Source of the DNA: Miscanthus floridulus
Lineage: Eukaryota > Streptophyta > Magnoliopsida > Poales > Poaceae
Direction: 5' to 3'
Assembly: GCF_019320115.1 (NCBI RefSeq)
Contig: NC_089581.1
Location: 67,980,166 to 68,044,165, forward strand
Length of the DNA: 64,000 bases
A program made the translations under genes and the position numbers. Below the pieces are notes generated by a model, which did not search any database, was not told the origin of the DNA, and saw nothing but the letters and a program-made list of their open reading frames with translations. This document shows positions 32,489-45,030 of the stretch, piece after piece (within the stretch, counting starts at the first letter, position 1; each line of letters starts with the position of its first letter).

Positions 32489-35400
32489 CTAGCTAGCCCA
32501 CTGTAATGACTTCCCCTTAACACCTTTTCGTTCCCATGGCAATATGCCTTTGGGTAGGTTCTTTTCCACAACACTAATCTTCTTAGGAAAGTCTATGATT
32601 AGCGGCATCTCATCATAGTTATTGTAAGCTTCAACATCGTCCATGCCATCAACTCCAATAATGTGTTGTCTCCTAGAGGCAACCACGTATTTTGTCTTCT
32701 TCTTCGAGGGGAGGTTACTTTGTGGGTCAGACATATAGAAAACTTGTGCGACACATGAAGCGAGCACCCAAGGGTCATCTTGGTAGCCTAGATTCTCGAG
32801 GTCCACCGTTATATCCCTTTCATAGTCAAGTTCTCATATCTCTTCAATGATGCCAAAGTATTGGATCTTTTGCCCTAATCCATCGAGAGCCTCTATTTGA
32901 ATGCCGTTGTTTTGGCTCACATATTTACTATCCTTTGCGTGGGTATAGTACATATACCCATTGATGTCATAAGCATTCTAAGATGTCACTTGTCTTGATG
33001 GCCCCTCCACCAACCTACTGATGGTAATAGAGTCTATAGTTTCTCTAGGCGGTATGTTTTGGTCCTTCAACCATGTAGTTAGTCGTTGCTTATGCTATTT
33101 CATGACCCAATCATCTGAACAACTATTTCTCTCCACCATAATGATAGCCAAGTGTTCATCAATGTACGGTTGCATCAGCTGTGTACTCTACAAGACATTG
33201 TAATGCGCCCGACTTACCTCTTTATAATCATGGTCGATGAACACTTTTCTACCACTGGTGCCCTTCCCAGCCAGCCTACCCTTGTGACAAGAATCAGGTT
33301 TACCAATCCCTTTCTATACTTTTAGGTACTCTTGACAACACTCGATGACTTCTTCAGTACTGTAACCCTCTATCATTGAGCCCTCTAGGTATGCTCGATT
33401 ATGCACGTATTGACTTAGAACCGACATGAACCGCTCGTAGGACCACATTTCATGCAAGTAGCAAGGGCCCAGCACCTATATCTGATGAACCATGTGAATC
33501 ATGAGATGTGGCATTATATCAAAAAAAGCAGGAGGTAAACACATCTCTAGTTGGTTTTGTGTCTCCACCACAAATTCATATAGGTCACTCAGCTCTTGCT
33601 TGTCAATCGTCTTCTGTGAGATCTTTGAAAAGAAGTAGCACATGCGGGTGATGACCATTTTCAAGAACTCTGGCTTTATAGCCCTAATAGCAATAGGTAG
33701 AAACACTGTCAGCATCACTTGACAATCATGAGCCTTGCAGTGTGTTATTGACAAGTCCTTCATCGACACTAGCTTCTTCACATTCGCTAAAAACCTAGTC
33801 GAGACTTTTACCCCCCTCAGGAAAGTGCATATAGCTCTCTTCTTGTCTGGTGTTAGGTTGAAGCACGCCACGGACAGAGTGTATTTTCCATTAGCCTCAG
33901 GTACCGGGTGAAGTTGTGGCATCACGTTTAGCTGCACCATGTCTTTCCGTGCTTTCAGACCATCCTTTGACTTGCCTGTATCCAGCAAGGTAACAATGAG
34001 ACTCTCAAAGACATTCTTCTACACATGCATAGGATCAATGGCATGGGGGACCTCCAAGTTTGGCCAATAAGGCGGATACTAAAAGAAGATCGATTATTTC
34101 TTGAAAGGTACGCCTTCGACAGGAGGTGTGCTTCTATCTCTGTTCGTCCCATCTAGATTCTTCTTTTCATAGACGACGCATATGTTTTCACCATTCTGTA
34201 CACATGTTCTCCATTATGACGTCTCTCCGGAGGAGGTTCAATCTCCGGGGTGTTGTCATAAAATCTAAAGAATAATTTGCTGCGGTACTTGTGACTTGTT
34301 TTTAAGAAGCATCGGTTCCTTAGGTAAACTATCTTCTTGGATGCATCCAGGTACACCCATGTAGTACCATCCAAGCAAACCAAGCATCCCGTCTTCCCTT
34401 TAATCTATCTAGACAAAGCAAGCAATGCAGGGTAATCATTGGTAGTAATAAATATTATTGCTCTACATATGAAGTCCTCCTTTCGGAACACATCGTACAT
34501 CGGCTCCCCATGCCTCCATAGCCTCTCCATTTCTTGCATTAAAGGCTCGAGGAACATGTCTATATCAATGCCTGGTTATTTAGGGCTAGAAATAAAAATA
34601 GTGAGGAGAAGGTACTTTCTCTTCTGACACAACCACGTTGGGATGTTGTACATGGTCAAGATCACTGGCCAAGTGCTGTGGTCGCTCATCCTCTCATTAA
34701 AGGGATTTATTCCATCGATGCTCAAGCCAAACCATACATTCCTTGATTCATCGCTGAATTCTTTATGCTTCTCATCTAACCTTTGCCACTGACTACAATC
34801 AACCGGGTATGCAATCTTATCATCATCCACCTTGCGCTCATCATCCCACCATGTCATGAGTGCGGCTTCTTTAGGGTTTAGGAAGATACGTCTTAAGCGG
34901 TTGGTCACTGGCAGGTACCACATTACCAAGGCAGGAATTCTTCTCTGCTTTGCATCATTGCCTAATGGAGTGTCCTCTAGGGGCTGAGATTCTTATACCA
35001 CCTTTTTTGTACCCTTCCTATTCCTCTTTTTCCCCATGAAGGCTTCATCCCCACCGTAAAGGTCATTGTTCTTGTACCGATTGGCCCCACACCAGGGACA
35101 TTTATCCAGTGACTTGAACGTTTCGCCATGAAAAAGTATACAATGGTTGGGGCATGCATGGATTTTTTCAACCCCCATTGTCAATGGACTTATGACCTTC
35201 TTCGCTTGGTATGTGTTGGCGGGTGGCAGCACCCATGATAGGAGATGTAATAGATCATTGAAACTATAGTCTAACCAATCATACTTAGCCTTTAGGATGA
35301 GTAGCTCAAGCATAAAACATAGCGATGTCCAATGTGTTGGACAACCCTTTTCAACACCATACATAGTCTCCTACGATGCTTTTGTCATCCTTTCCAAATT

Positions 35401-35913
35401 TTCTAGACCTTTCGGGCTATTTAGTAAAATCTCTGGTCCAAGGGCTCAAATCATGTCCTCCAAATTATCTTCATCCCCGACACGTGCTCCACCATCATTA
35501 TTGGCACCACCTTCATCGTTACCATCCCAACCACCAGTATCACCACCTTGTTCATTGCCAAACTCCGAATCCATTCGTGCATCAAGCTTTGCTGAATATT
35601 GGGATAGGGATTCTAGGGTTTCGTCATCGTATTCCTCCTCATCCTCATCGTTAATAATAATAGTTTCACCATGATGAATCCACACTATGTAGTCCTCAAC
35701 AAATTCTTGCATAATCAAATGTGATATGATGATAGTCATATCTGTCCATGCCATACGGTTCTTGCAATCTTTACAGGGACTAATAATTATATCCTTATTC
35801 TCTATCAATGTCGTTGCATGCTTCTTTGTGGCCTCAATAAATTTATCCACCTCTTCATAGAAACCTACCTTGAACCTTAACAAACCATACATCCAAGAGT
35901 TCTTGTACTCCAT
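32489..35913 (-). pseudogene. CACTA tnp2-type transposase
   Basis: ATG at 35913 starts MEYKNSWMYGLLRFKVGFYEEV with CKDCKNR and a conserved His, the transposase-associated zinc domain (about residues 8-75). A Gly/Asp/Glu-rich linker follows. The tnp2 core follows in the same frame (35364-34153): HWTSLCFMLELLILKAKYDW, CPNHCILFHGE with CPWCGANRYK, LSIDGINPFNERMSDHSTWP and PTWLCQKRKY. After a frame change near 34000 come the later conserved modules (THCKAHDCQVMLTVFLPIAI and PPAFFDIMPHLMIHMVHQI, 33988-33476) and the C-terminal part (GYQDDPWVLASCVAQVFYM, 32806-32489). Stops and the frameshift inactivate it. The intact family member cuts and pastes the transposon in the nucleus by binding its ends. 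Confidence 0.85.
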
Positions 35914-36470
35914 CTTTTACAACAATAATAAAACAAACATAAAGAACTACTTATTTAGATATATATAAAAATGAATCAAATTAATAATTACTTGAGAATA
36001 ATTATATATACTTCAGATATATATGAATATAAATCAAATATAATTATATGAAGCATACAAACACACCATGGTAGAAGAAATTTAATTAATGGCCCATTTA
36101 TCCATAAATAATTAAAATACATATTTGTTGATTACAATAAACAATTTCAAAGACAACAATTAGCAATAATTATATTTTACACAATATCTTTCATGCAAAC
36201 CCTAGTCTAATTTCATCAAACACAAATTTACAAAACCAAAATTAATAAAAAAACAAACCCTAGATCTAGATCTACATACACATGAAACATCCATAAAACT
36301 AACTAATTGTTCACTAAAATCAAGAAACATGGACCAAATAAGGGTATGATCTTGTTCCCCTCCCTAATTTACCCTAGTACATTCAAAACTTGGGTCTAAT
36401 TTGCTTCATAAGTAGCTCAAGTACCATAGAAGAGAGATAAAAGCAAAACTCTAATTACTCACTAACCAGT
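35914..36470 (-). other. AT-rich leader/intron of the CACTA transposase gene
   Basis: AT-rich sequence upstream of the transposase ATG with no coding frame. It ends at the insertion point of the Tat-lineage element. Confidence 0.45.
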
Positions 36471-36873
36471 TGTCGATGTTTGACCACCAATAGCCTGCCA
36501 TGGGGGTCCCCAGGGCAGTATGTTTGGGCTTCAGCGTATGCGGAACTCGACAGTTAACGCAAGAGATAGTCGATTTATCCTAGTTTGGACCCTTGATCTT
36601 TGATCGAGTAATAGCCCTACGTCCTGTTGGCATTAGCCGTTGCGTTGGATTAATCGTAAAGTGTTGTGTCGTACAATTGTTCTCTGAACTCCCGATCTAA
36701 GGAGCCCTGCCCTCCTTTATATAGTCAAGAGGCCAGAGTCCTAGTCAGTTTACAATGAGAGTTCTTAGTAGGATTACAGAATAATACTGCTACTAAGAGT
36801 ACAGAGGAAGAATCCTAATTAGACTAGGTCTTCTCCCTTCCTTGTGGGGTATCCCATGGGTCCTACACCAACA
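36471..36873 (-). repeat. Tat element 3' LTR (403 bp)
   Basis: Read on the minus strand it starts TGTTGGTGTAGGACC and ends CATCGACA. It is the downstream copy for a minus-strand element. It includes TTTATATAGTC near 36716 on the plus strand. Confidence 0.88.
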
Positions 36874-36885
36874 AACCCCCAAGCA
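36874..36885 (-). other. Tat element polypurine tract
   Basis: On the minus strand GCTTGGGGGTTT directly precedes the LTR start TGTTGG. Confidence 0.65.
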
Positions 36886-37005
36886 CTTCATGGTTGAGTT
36901 CTAGAAGCCTCGTCTTGTTCCTTCAAGTCTCATCGAGCAGGAACAAGCGTCGTCCAAGTGCTTTCTTGAGCGAAACCATGTAGCGCTTCATAAGATCTTT
37001 GCGTG
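36885..37005. repeat. Direct repeat flanking the antisense gene, copy 1
   Basis: About 120 bp from AGCACTTCATGGTTGAG to GTAGCGCTTCAT, repeated at 42472-42590 at roughly 90% identity by eye and in the same orientation. Confidence 0.85.
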
Positions 37006-37435
37006 GTGTGTACCTTTTTGAAGAAAAAAGTACTCCCATTTGGATGTAGCCCCCGATCCTCTTGCTGTTTGGCACAAGGAGCTTGAGGGTCTTTTCTTGA
37101 AATCACCCTGATTCTTTGTTGAAAGGCTCCCGAGCACATATCTGGGTTCTTTGTCAAAAATAGCTCGGATATAGCTATATCTAGGTTCTTTTTATCATGT
37201 GGTCTTGAAGTCGTCTGTCTTGAAGAAGTCTTCTAAGTGATGTGTGCTTTTTGAAGGAAAAAGTGCACTCACTGAGTGTAGCCCCCGAGCCTCTTGCTAT
37301 TTGGAACAAAAAGTTAGAGGGTCTTGAATCTTATGTCGTTTGAAAAACTATTATCTTGAAGTAGTTGTCTTGGTGACGTGCGCTTTTTGAAGGAAAAAGT
37401 GCACTCACTGAGTGTAGCCCCCCAAGCATATATCT
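37005..37435. repeat. Diverged tandem units in the Tat 3' region
   Basis: A unit with CTTTTTGAAGGAAAAAGTGC, then GTGTAGCCCCCGAGCCTCTT, occurs near 37010, 37245 and 37382 (the last partial). Related pieces occur near 42595. Confidence 0.75.
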
Positions 37436-37439
37436 AGGT

Positions 37440-38640
37440 TGTTTTGTTCAGGAAGAACTTGGAAGTAGGGTGTTGGCATATTCTCTAGTATTCTGCTATT
37501 GTCAGATGTAGTTGTATGGTGGTGGTTGAGTGTGAATGATGTTTGTTCATGAGTTGTACAGTTTTGGTATATCCTTTCGAATATGCTTGTCCTTGAGTAC
37601 TATTCCTTCACGCCTGAGTCCTCTTTCATTAAATTATGTCTTTTCACTATGTCCTTTGTTAGGCTTGTTTTGTTGGTGCTCCTGGTCCATGTGCACCACT
37701 CCTTCGGTCTATAAATACCCTCCTGGAGTGCTATTTTGATTCATTGAGCATTTTGTTGCTTGTTTTGAAGTCTCTATAGTCATGAATATGGTAGTTTGTG
37801 AAGTAGAGCAGCCCCCGAGCGTATTTTGCAGTTCTTGTGTGTCTTGCCGTAGCTAGAGGGAGTCTTATGATAGGGATTAGAGGTAGGCTAATCCCGCAGC
37901 AACATTGTACTTGGAAGTACATGGCGGTAGTTGGAGGGAGTCCTATGATGTGGGATGCGATCCTTCATCTGGCAGTCCTGGGTTGATCCTCGCCGCCTGC
38001 TCTAAGACTGTCCGAGATCAGCATCATATCTAGCATCACGTCGGACTTGGGTAGATAGATGCCTGCCGACCTTCTCTACTCCATGTTGTCCCGCCGTGCT
38101 GTTGATTTCTGCCTTAGATACACTGCATCCGTCCTTTGAAGAAAACAGTGTAGCCGAGGGCGGTTTGTCCTGCCGAGTAGCAATTTGGAACACGTAGTCA
38201 TTCCAGAGCCTAGCCATGTCTGGGTTCCTCTTTGCTACTTTGCTTTTCGTGGTACCGAGTTCGTTGGGTCTTGTAAGATGTGTAATCTTCTATTTTTAAA
38301 ACTAGTTATAATGGAAAGAATCTTGTCTTCTAAGTTGTAATTCTTTATTTTCCTGGTGTCTTGGTTGTTGATGAGATTTCCGAGTTCTTTCTGTAAGGAC
38401 CGGGTTGTTACGCTCCTTGTGAGATAACCCTTCTTTGCTTTATTGTTGATGAGTTCTTTTTGTGGTGATATGATAATTCTGCCGTGGTGTTGGATGGATA
38501 AGTCTAAAATCTGCCCGTTGAACTATACCGTTGTGTGGATTTGAGCCGTTCATCATTTTAGCTACGTTGGTAAATGGACCGTTGCATCCTCATGTCGTGT
38601 TAAAATGGGCCTGGTGGGCCGCATTTGTACCGGTGTAAAA
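37440..38640. other. Gene-poor stretch upstream of the antisense gene
   Basis: About 1.2 kb with no convincing reading frame and only short degenerate repeats. It is probably upstream regulatory sequence for the antisense gene and untranslated 3' region for the retrotransposon. Confidence 0.45.
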
Positions 38641-38642
38641 TC

Positions 38643-38650
38643 TATTTAAA
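38643..38650 (+). promoter_or_regulatory. TATA-like box of the antisense gene
   Basis: TATTTAAA lies about 150 bp before the ATG at 38797, followed by a CT-rich stretch typical of plant leaders. No other TATA-like motif is better placed. Confidence 0.5.
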
Positions 38651-38796
38651 GGCCTTTCTCCTCCTTTTCTTTGGTACCCTACCTTTGCCTTGAAAACCCT
38701 AGCCTTCGCAACTCTACCATCGCCATTGCCACCGCCATCTGAGCACCGCCGTCTGAGCCTTCTCTTTCCCTAGTGCCTTTTTGCCTCCATTAGTAC

Positions 38797-41700
38797 ATGG
38801 GTAGGAAGAAAGCCACGAGCAAGTCCCAGGCAGCCTTTGTGGATGAGGAATCATCACTTTCTGTGATCGAGAACCAAGAGTTCATGGCCATGAGGGCTGC
38901 CCAGAAGGTTTGGCCAGCTCCAACAATGACTGAAGACCAGCTTCGCGAGCTTGTTGGCGATGGCCTAATCTAGAGCAAGGACATTGCTGAATGGAGGGCT
39001 CTAGGCGAGCATCGGGTCCCTGCTCCTAGTCCTGGTGAGATCATTCTCTTCATTTCCTTTGTCTGTGCTGGACTTTACCTCCTAGCTTCTGCTTTTCTTC
39101 ATCGGTTTCTCGGCTATTTTGGGATTAGCCTGAATCATCTTGCTCCCAATGCTGTTCTCCATCTTTCTATCTTTGTTCATTTCTATGAAACCTTCCTCGG
39201 AATTCCTCCTTCTCTTTCCCTCTTTCGTTACTTCTTTCGTCTGAAGCCCCAACCTCGCCGTGATGACACCAGCATTCTTGGTGGCTATAGGATTCAGTTT
39301 CACTAGGGTTTTAGAAGTAAATTCTTTGACTATGACCTAGTTGATTTTGTAAGAGATTGGTGTGCTGACTGGTTTTATGCTGCCAACTTGATTCCTCCTC
39401 TTTCTGTTTACTCTGGGTCTGGTCCCTTGGTTAATGACCGATGGGAAAAGAACCCAGTGACGACCGCTGAGCTCTAGATGATCAAGCCCTTTCTCGAGAA
39501 GATTTGCACTCTAAAGCAGCAAGGCTTGACCGGCTTTGGTATTATTTCAAGTTTTCTTCGCCGCCGAGTTCAACCTTTGAAGGAGCGCGAACATTATGGT
39601 TTTAAGTACTCTAGGGCGGAGGACCCTTCTCATATGGTCCCTGCCCTTGAGTTGACCGACGAGGAAGTGCTCGAGCATCTCCAGAAGATGCTAAAAGGAG
39701 TAAGCGTTGTTTCACTTGCTATCCTTACAACGCAAAGAACCTGCCCCCTGCCGTGAGTTGTTCTTTTCTTTATTCAGGTACTTTTGATTTTCTTTCGTTG
39801 TATCCACTTTTGCTTAATCTTCCTTGTCTCGTTGTTTTACACTTTTATAGGAATTGGGGCGTAATTTTGCTGATCCAATTCCCCTTGATGATCTCCCTAC
39901 AAATGTGGATGCTGGGGGTAGTCTTACTGGGGCATCCTTGACCAGTAAGTTTCAAACTACTATTATGCTTCTTGGTGTTTCTTCTGCATTTTCTAATGTA
40001 TATGAAGAGTATGTTCCTCATCTAGTTCCTCAAGCTCCTCGTACTTTTGGAAAGAGGGGGTGAGCGGATAGTTCTTCTTCTACTCCATCTGCTACCAAGA
40101 AGTCTCACCAGTCGAGTACTCGTCTAGGTACTCCAGTCATAGCTAGCATGCTCTTAGGTGAGCATATTAATATGCTCTGTCCTTTTGCTGTTTGTTTTTA
40201 TCTTTGACCGAGTACTCTTGTCCTTTTTCAGCTAGAGCCATGGTGGCCTTCGTCGAGAGTGAGGAGGACGAGGCTGATGATGTGCCTCTTATCGTGCATC
40301 GGTGAGTTCTTTTCTCATTTTCCTGTTGTTGAACCCCTTCTTTGTTCTGACTTTGGTCTTGATTTCTTTGTAGTAAGCGGTCGTCGGGTACCAGTTCTTC
40401 TAGAGCTTCGGTGCCGAGTTCTTCTATAGCTCCATTACCGAGTTCTTCTGGGGCTCTGGTACTGGCTACGTTGCCCCTGTCATAGGGTGGCGGTGATGTT
40501 TTGCCACTGTGGTTCCCCATGTGAGGTCTTTTTTTGGCTTTATGAAGAAGAAGATAGCTGGGTAAGTGAATTTTGGTTTTATTTCTTTGCTTCTGTTCTC
40601 CTTTTTTCTTATTCTTTTTGATGAGTTTCCTTATCAACTTTCAGACCTTTGTCTTCCCTGAGCCTCCAGTCAACTTCTTGTCAAACCTCTAGTGCACCCT
40701 TGTGTACTGAGTCTCAGGACTCGGAACGCACGGTCATCGAGGTGGCTGTGAGGGGGACAGAGTCCACTACTGCTGAATTGTCAGCTCCCGAGGTGACCAT
40801 GGCCATGGTGGTGGGTTCATCTGAGGGGTTGGCTATTCTGGCTCCTAAGGTGATCGTGGCAATGGTGGTGGGTTCATCAGAGGTATTGGCCATTGCTTCC
40901 TAGGAGATTGCCCTGGTCGTGCCTTCTTTGCCTCGACTATCTTCTCCCTCTCCTCTTCTTGCTTTCGGTGGTCCACCTTTGGCCAATGATGTGGTGCAGC
41001 AGTTTGATGCCACTCATCGATTATCGGAGCTAACCGCCGCCTGGGGAAGCTTGTCGACCCTTGTGACTTCTTTTGGGGAAAGGCTCCAAGTAAGTTTTTC
41101 TACAATTCTTTCTTTGGGTGTTCGTTTTTCTCCTATCCTCATTTCTTGTTTTTCTCTCTTTCTTTTTGCTCAGTCTTTTTCTCATGATCATACCAGCTTC
41201 TTTTTCTCGTCTGAGAATGAGAAAAAGTTATTTTTGAGGTGAGTACTCTAAAGACTGAGCTTGACCTCTGTCGGGCCAAGTTGGAGTCTGAGCGTCAGAC
41301 GCATCAGAATGAGGAGAAGGCCCTCCATGCCTAGGTAGTTGAGGTGGAAAAACAGCGGGATGCGACTGCCTAGGAGGTCCTGAAAAATATGGAGGCCATG
41401 AAGAAAGAGTGCCATGGTATCGCGAGTTCTTTTTCGCTTCCCTTTGTATTCAAATTTGCTTTTCTGCTGACTTGTCTTTTCTTGTTTGGTCTAGCTCTCC
41501 GAGTTGAAAAGTAGAAGCTCTTAGAGGGTATCGAGGAGGTGAAGACGCTCGCTCGAACTAGCCACAATAAGGCTAAGGAGGTAATTATTCAAGCTGAAGA
41601 AGAACTCGCGCTTGCTAAATTGATTAGGCGTGGAGCTGACAGAGATCTTGTGCAGGCCCAAAAGACTGTCGAGGACTTGACTGGCAAGTTGGCAATGGCT

Positions 41701-42039
41701 ACTGAAAACTAGAAAGCTTTGTGGAAGTCTTTTCGATCAGTAGCCGACCTTCTTCGAACTTCAGCAGACGATGGTCATTCTTGGGCTCAATTCATTCCCC
41801 AAGTGCCCACCTGTTTCCAGGAGTTCATGAAGCGGTGTGCCCATCTTTGCACTAGGAACATTCTTGCCTAGGTCTGGGTTCTTTCTCTAGATTTTCCATT
41901 GTCCAAGGTTGCCGATGAAGCCGAGAGCCAAGAGTACCTGGATGTTGTTGAGAGGTTGGAGCCTGAGGTCGATGACTTAGCCAAGAAGATTGTAGATAAT
42001 CTTAACATTGATGTTTCTTCCCCTGATGACAATGCCTGA
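38797..42039 (+). pseudogene. Antisense multi-exon gene in Tat element, gypsy-type transposon domain plus coiled coil
   Basis: ATG at 38797 gives MGRKKATSKSQAAFVDEE. Exon 1 (to about 39699) contains FLHRFLGYFGISLNHLAPNA, FVHFYETFLGIPPSLSLFRYFF and IQFH, which I recognise as the plant putative gypsy-type transposon domain (Pfam PF04195, recalled). Apparent introns have GT/AG borders (about 39700-39850, 40158-40231 and others). Later exons encode an acidic stretch (ESEEDEADDVPL), Ser/Ala-rich segments and a long coiled coil, ending at TGA 42037-42039. At least nine in-frame stops are visible and all are TAG. It reads opposite to gag-pol and has its own TATA-like box. Extra antisense ORFs are known in Tat-lineage elements; their function is not settled. 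Confidence 0.75.
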
Positions 42040-42471
42040 TGTAATCGACCTTTGTATTCTAGCTTATGTAACAAAATGCTATACTTGAAAACTAAATGGA
42101 AAATCTTTATTTTTCGTTGATGTCTTCTTTGTCTGTATTTCTTTGTCTCGTAAACAACTCGGCTTTGGTAAATTATTGTCTTGACAAACTTTCTTGATCT
42201 GTCAAGTGTTTGTGTCTTGTAAACAACTCGGTATATGTAGATTGATGTCTTGATAGACTTCCTTGACTTGTCGAGTGCTTGTCTGGCTTTCATCTGTGAC
42301 TTGTAAACAACTCGGTATAGACCGTTGTCTCAATAAACTTTGTGTTCTTATTAGTACTGAAAAGACTTAGGATATCTCTAGCTTATTCTTCTCGGCTTGG
42401 CTCGTAGTGTGGTCAGCATCTAGTCCTATCTCTAGTTGCAAAAATATCCTAGGACTGGCAAGCCCCCGAGC

Positions 42472-42590
42472 ACTTCATGGTAGAGCTCTGGAAGTCTCGT
42501 CTTGTTTTCTTCAAGTCTTGTTGAGCAGGAACAAGCGTTGTCCGAGTGCTTTCTTGAGCGAAACCATGTAGCGCTTCATGGGATCTTTTG
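42472..42590. repeat. Direct repeat flanking the antisense gene, copy 2
   Basis: Second copy of the 36885-37005 block (AGCACTTCATGGTAGAG ... GTAGCGCTTCAT). The two copies bracket the antisense gene. Confidence 0.85.
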
Positions 42591-42661
42591 AGTGTAGCCC
42601 CCGAGCCTCTTGCTATTTGGAACAAGGAGCTAGAGGGTCTTGTCTTGAAGTTGCTCTGATT

Positions 42662-42970
42662 TATGTTCAGGCTTAGTTTCTATCATTTTGCTTTTTTGGT
42701 TCAGGTGTTAGCTTATGCTCAGGCGTCTTTTTAGCCATTTTGCTTTTTGGTTCGGGTGTTAGCTTATTAGTTACCCTCATTGGCGGGCTCAAGCATGTTT
42801 TCAGCTCTTTTGCTCTCGTCCAGTATGCTCAGGCGTCTTTTCAGCCATTTTGCTTTTTGTTTCGGGTGTTAGCTTGTTAGCTACCCTCATCGGCGGGCTC
42901 AAGCATGTTTTCAGCTCTTTTGCTCTCGGCCAGTATGCTCAGGCGTCTTTTTAGCCATTTTGCATTTTTG
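42662..42970. repeat. 110-bp tandem repeat, about 2.8 units
   Basis: Units start with ATGCTCAGGCGTCTTTT at 42715, 42825 and 42935 (exact 110-bp spacing). A decayed partial unit precedes at 42662-42714. Units contain CGGCGGGCTCAAGCATG. The array lies between the antisense gene and the end of integrase. Confidence 0.92.
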
Positions 42971-43356
42971 TTCTTATTGGAAACAACTCAGGGAAAGCTA
43001 TAATGAGACATATGTTTGTTGAGACAGAACCATCTTTATTGATCATGAATATTGATAGGTCACAATAGTACATATGTTGTTGATGAGCGCTATCTTTGTT
43101 GATCATGAACGTTGATCTCTTGTGTCTTGTATACATATTTTCCCTTGAGTTGTTTTCATGCATAGAATCTTCATAGCTGACTGATGTGCCATGTATTGTT
43201 GACTTCTTTTTTGTCGTTGGTTATCAACTTGTATGTGTCCGATTCGATGACTTTTGTGACGATAAAAGGACTTTCCCATGGACTGAGTAGTTTATGGCGT
43301 CCGTCGGTTTTTTGTATTCTTCTTAGTACTAGGTCTTCGACTTGTAATGATCGAGA

Positions 43357-44430
43357 CTAGGTATTCTTATTGTAGTGGCGTCTTAGTCCTTGGAGGTATC
43401 TTGCTGATTGAAGGGTAGCGTTTACTCTGACTTCTTCTGTAGTGTCGAGTTCTAATCTTTGGGTGTGTTCTGCTTCTCCTTTGTCATATTGTTCTATCCT
43501 TGGTGATGTCCAGATCAAGTCTACAGGTAGTATGGCTTCTGATCCATAAACTAGGAAGAAAGGTGAGTATCCGGTGGCTCTGCTTATTTGAGTCCGTAGC
43601 CCCCATACGGCCTTGGGTGATTCTTCAATCCATTTTGATCCATAGTCTACTAGTTCTTCATACAATCTTGGTTTTAATCCAGCTAGTATGAGTTTGTTTG
43701 CCCTTTCGACCTGTCCGTTGACCTCTAGATGTGCGACTGATGCGTAATCTATTCTGAAGCCGTAGTCCTATGCCCAACTTTGGAATTCTGTGACTGTGAA
43801 GGGAGAACCCAAATCCGTGATGATTTGATTGGGCATACCAAAGCAGTGTATAATGTCTTGGATGAACTCGACTGCTTTGGCTGTGCTGTATTTTGCAAGT
43901 GGTTTGAATTCAATCCACTTGGTGAACTTGTCAATTGCTATGAAGATGTACTCGAAGCCGCCTTTTGCTTTCTTAAGAGGTCCTACTTGATCCAGCCCCT
44001 AGTAGGAGAAAGGCCAAGCAAGTGGGATGCAGATGAGGTTGTGTGAGCTGGCACATGAGCTTGTCTTGTGAACATTTGACAACCTTTGCATCGTCTGACA
44101 AGTTCTTCTGCGTCTTTCAAAGCGGTTGGCCAGTAGAAACCGGTGCGGAATGCTTTGCCGACTAGTGTTCTTGAAGCGGCATGATTTCCACCGCAACCTT
44201 AGTGTATTTCATCTAGGATCTCTTTGCCCTCTTCAAATGAGACGCATTTTAAGAGTACTCCTGATGATGCGGCTCTTTTGTAGAGCTTGTCTCCCACTAG
44301 GATGTAATTCTTGCTTCTGCGAATAACTTTGGTAGCTTCCTCCTTTTCCACTGGCAACTTATTCTCTTTGATGTAATCAATAAAAACCTGGGTCCATGAA
44401 TTGGTGATTACCAAAATCTCGATGCCTTTA
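43357..44430 (-). pseudogene. pol: Tat element integrase
   Basis: Minus-strand blocks in order are GNHAASRTLVGKAFRTGFYWP with RRCKGCQMF (zinc domain, about 44205-44070), then GGFEYIFIAIDKFTKWIEFK (about 43965-43905). ITDLGSPFTVTEFQSW carries the second catalytic Asp, and NGQVERANKLI the catalytic Glu. RATGYSPFFLVYGSEAILPV follows (about 43590-43530). Stops TAG near 43998 and near 43770 break the frame. The first catalytic Asp is in GLDQVGPLKK. It ends at the stop at 43357 after LQGLRRHYNKNT. The intact enzyme would insert the cDNA. Confidence 0.8.
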
Positions 44431-44539
44431 GCTGAGATTTTAGGGGTTATCTCATCGGGTTGTTTGATAGAGGGAGCTGATAATTCCTCTATGAATACAC
44501 CGGGTGGGACCTTCGCCCTGTCTGATCCAAGCTTGGCGA

Positions 44540-44970
44540 GGACATCTTCTGCTATATTAGAATCACGCGGGACATGTAGAATTTCTAATCCTTGAAAATG
44601 TTTTTTGAGCTTTCATATTTCAGCACAGTAAGCGCCCATGTTTTCTTTGGTGCAGTCCCAATCTTTGTTGACTTGATTGATTACCACTGCTGAATCGTTG
44701 CAAACAAGTAAATGCTTGATTCCGAGGGTAATTGCCACTCGTAGCCCGTGGATGAGGGCTTCGTATTCTGCTTCATTGTTTGTAGCTTGCCATAATATCT
44801 GAAGGACATACTTGAGTTGCTTTCCGTCTAGAGAAATTAGGAGGACGCCTGCACCGGCTCCGCCTAGCTTGAGTAATCCATCAAAGTACATCTTCCAATG
44901 GTCAAGGATGGTACTTGATACAGGTTGTTGAATTTCTATCCATTCGGCAACAAAATCAGCCAGGGCTTAA
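44540..44970 (-). pseudogene. pol: Tat element archaeal-type RNase H (aRNH)
   Basis: MYFDGLLKLGGAGAGVLLIS (44891 downward), NNEAEYEALIHGLRVA and LLVCNDSAVVINQV give the D...E...D pattern of an RNase H-like fold distinct from the RT-linked one. In Ty3/Gypsy elements this second RNase H marks the Tat lineage. Stop codons lie on both sides. Confidence 0.75.
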
Positions 44971-45030
44971 GATTTAATTGCCTTTCGTGGGGTGAAATCG
45001 ATATTGAGAGCACCAAGTTCAACTGCCCAC

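Noticed and set aside
42662..42970. CRISPR-like repeat array
   Set aside because: The units are directly abutting 110-bp tandem copies without unique spacers, in a plant retrotransposon.
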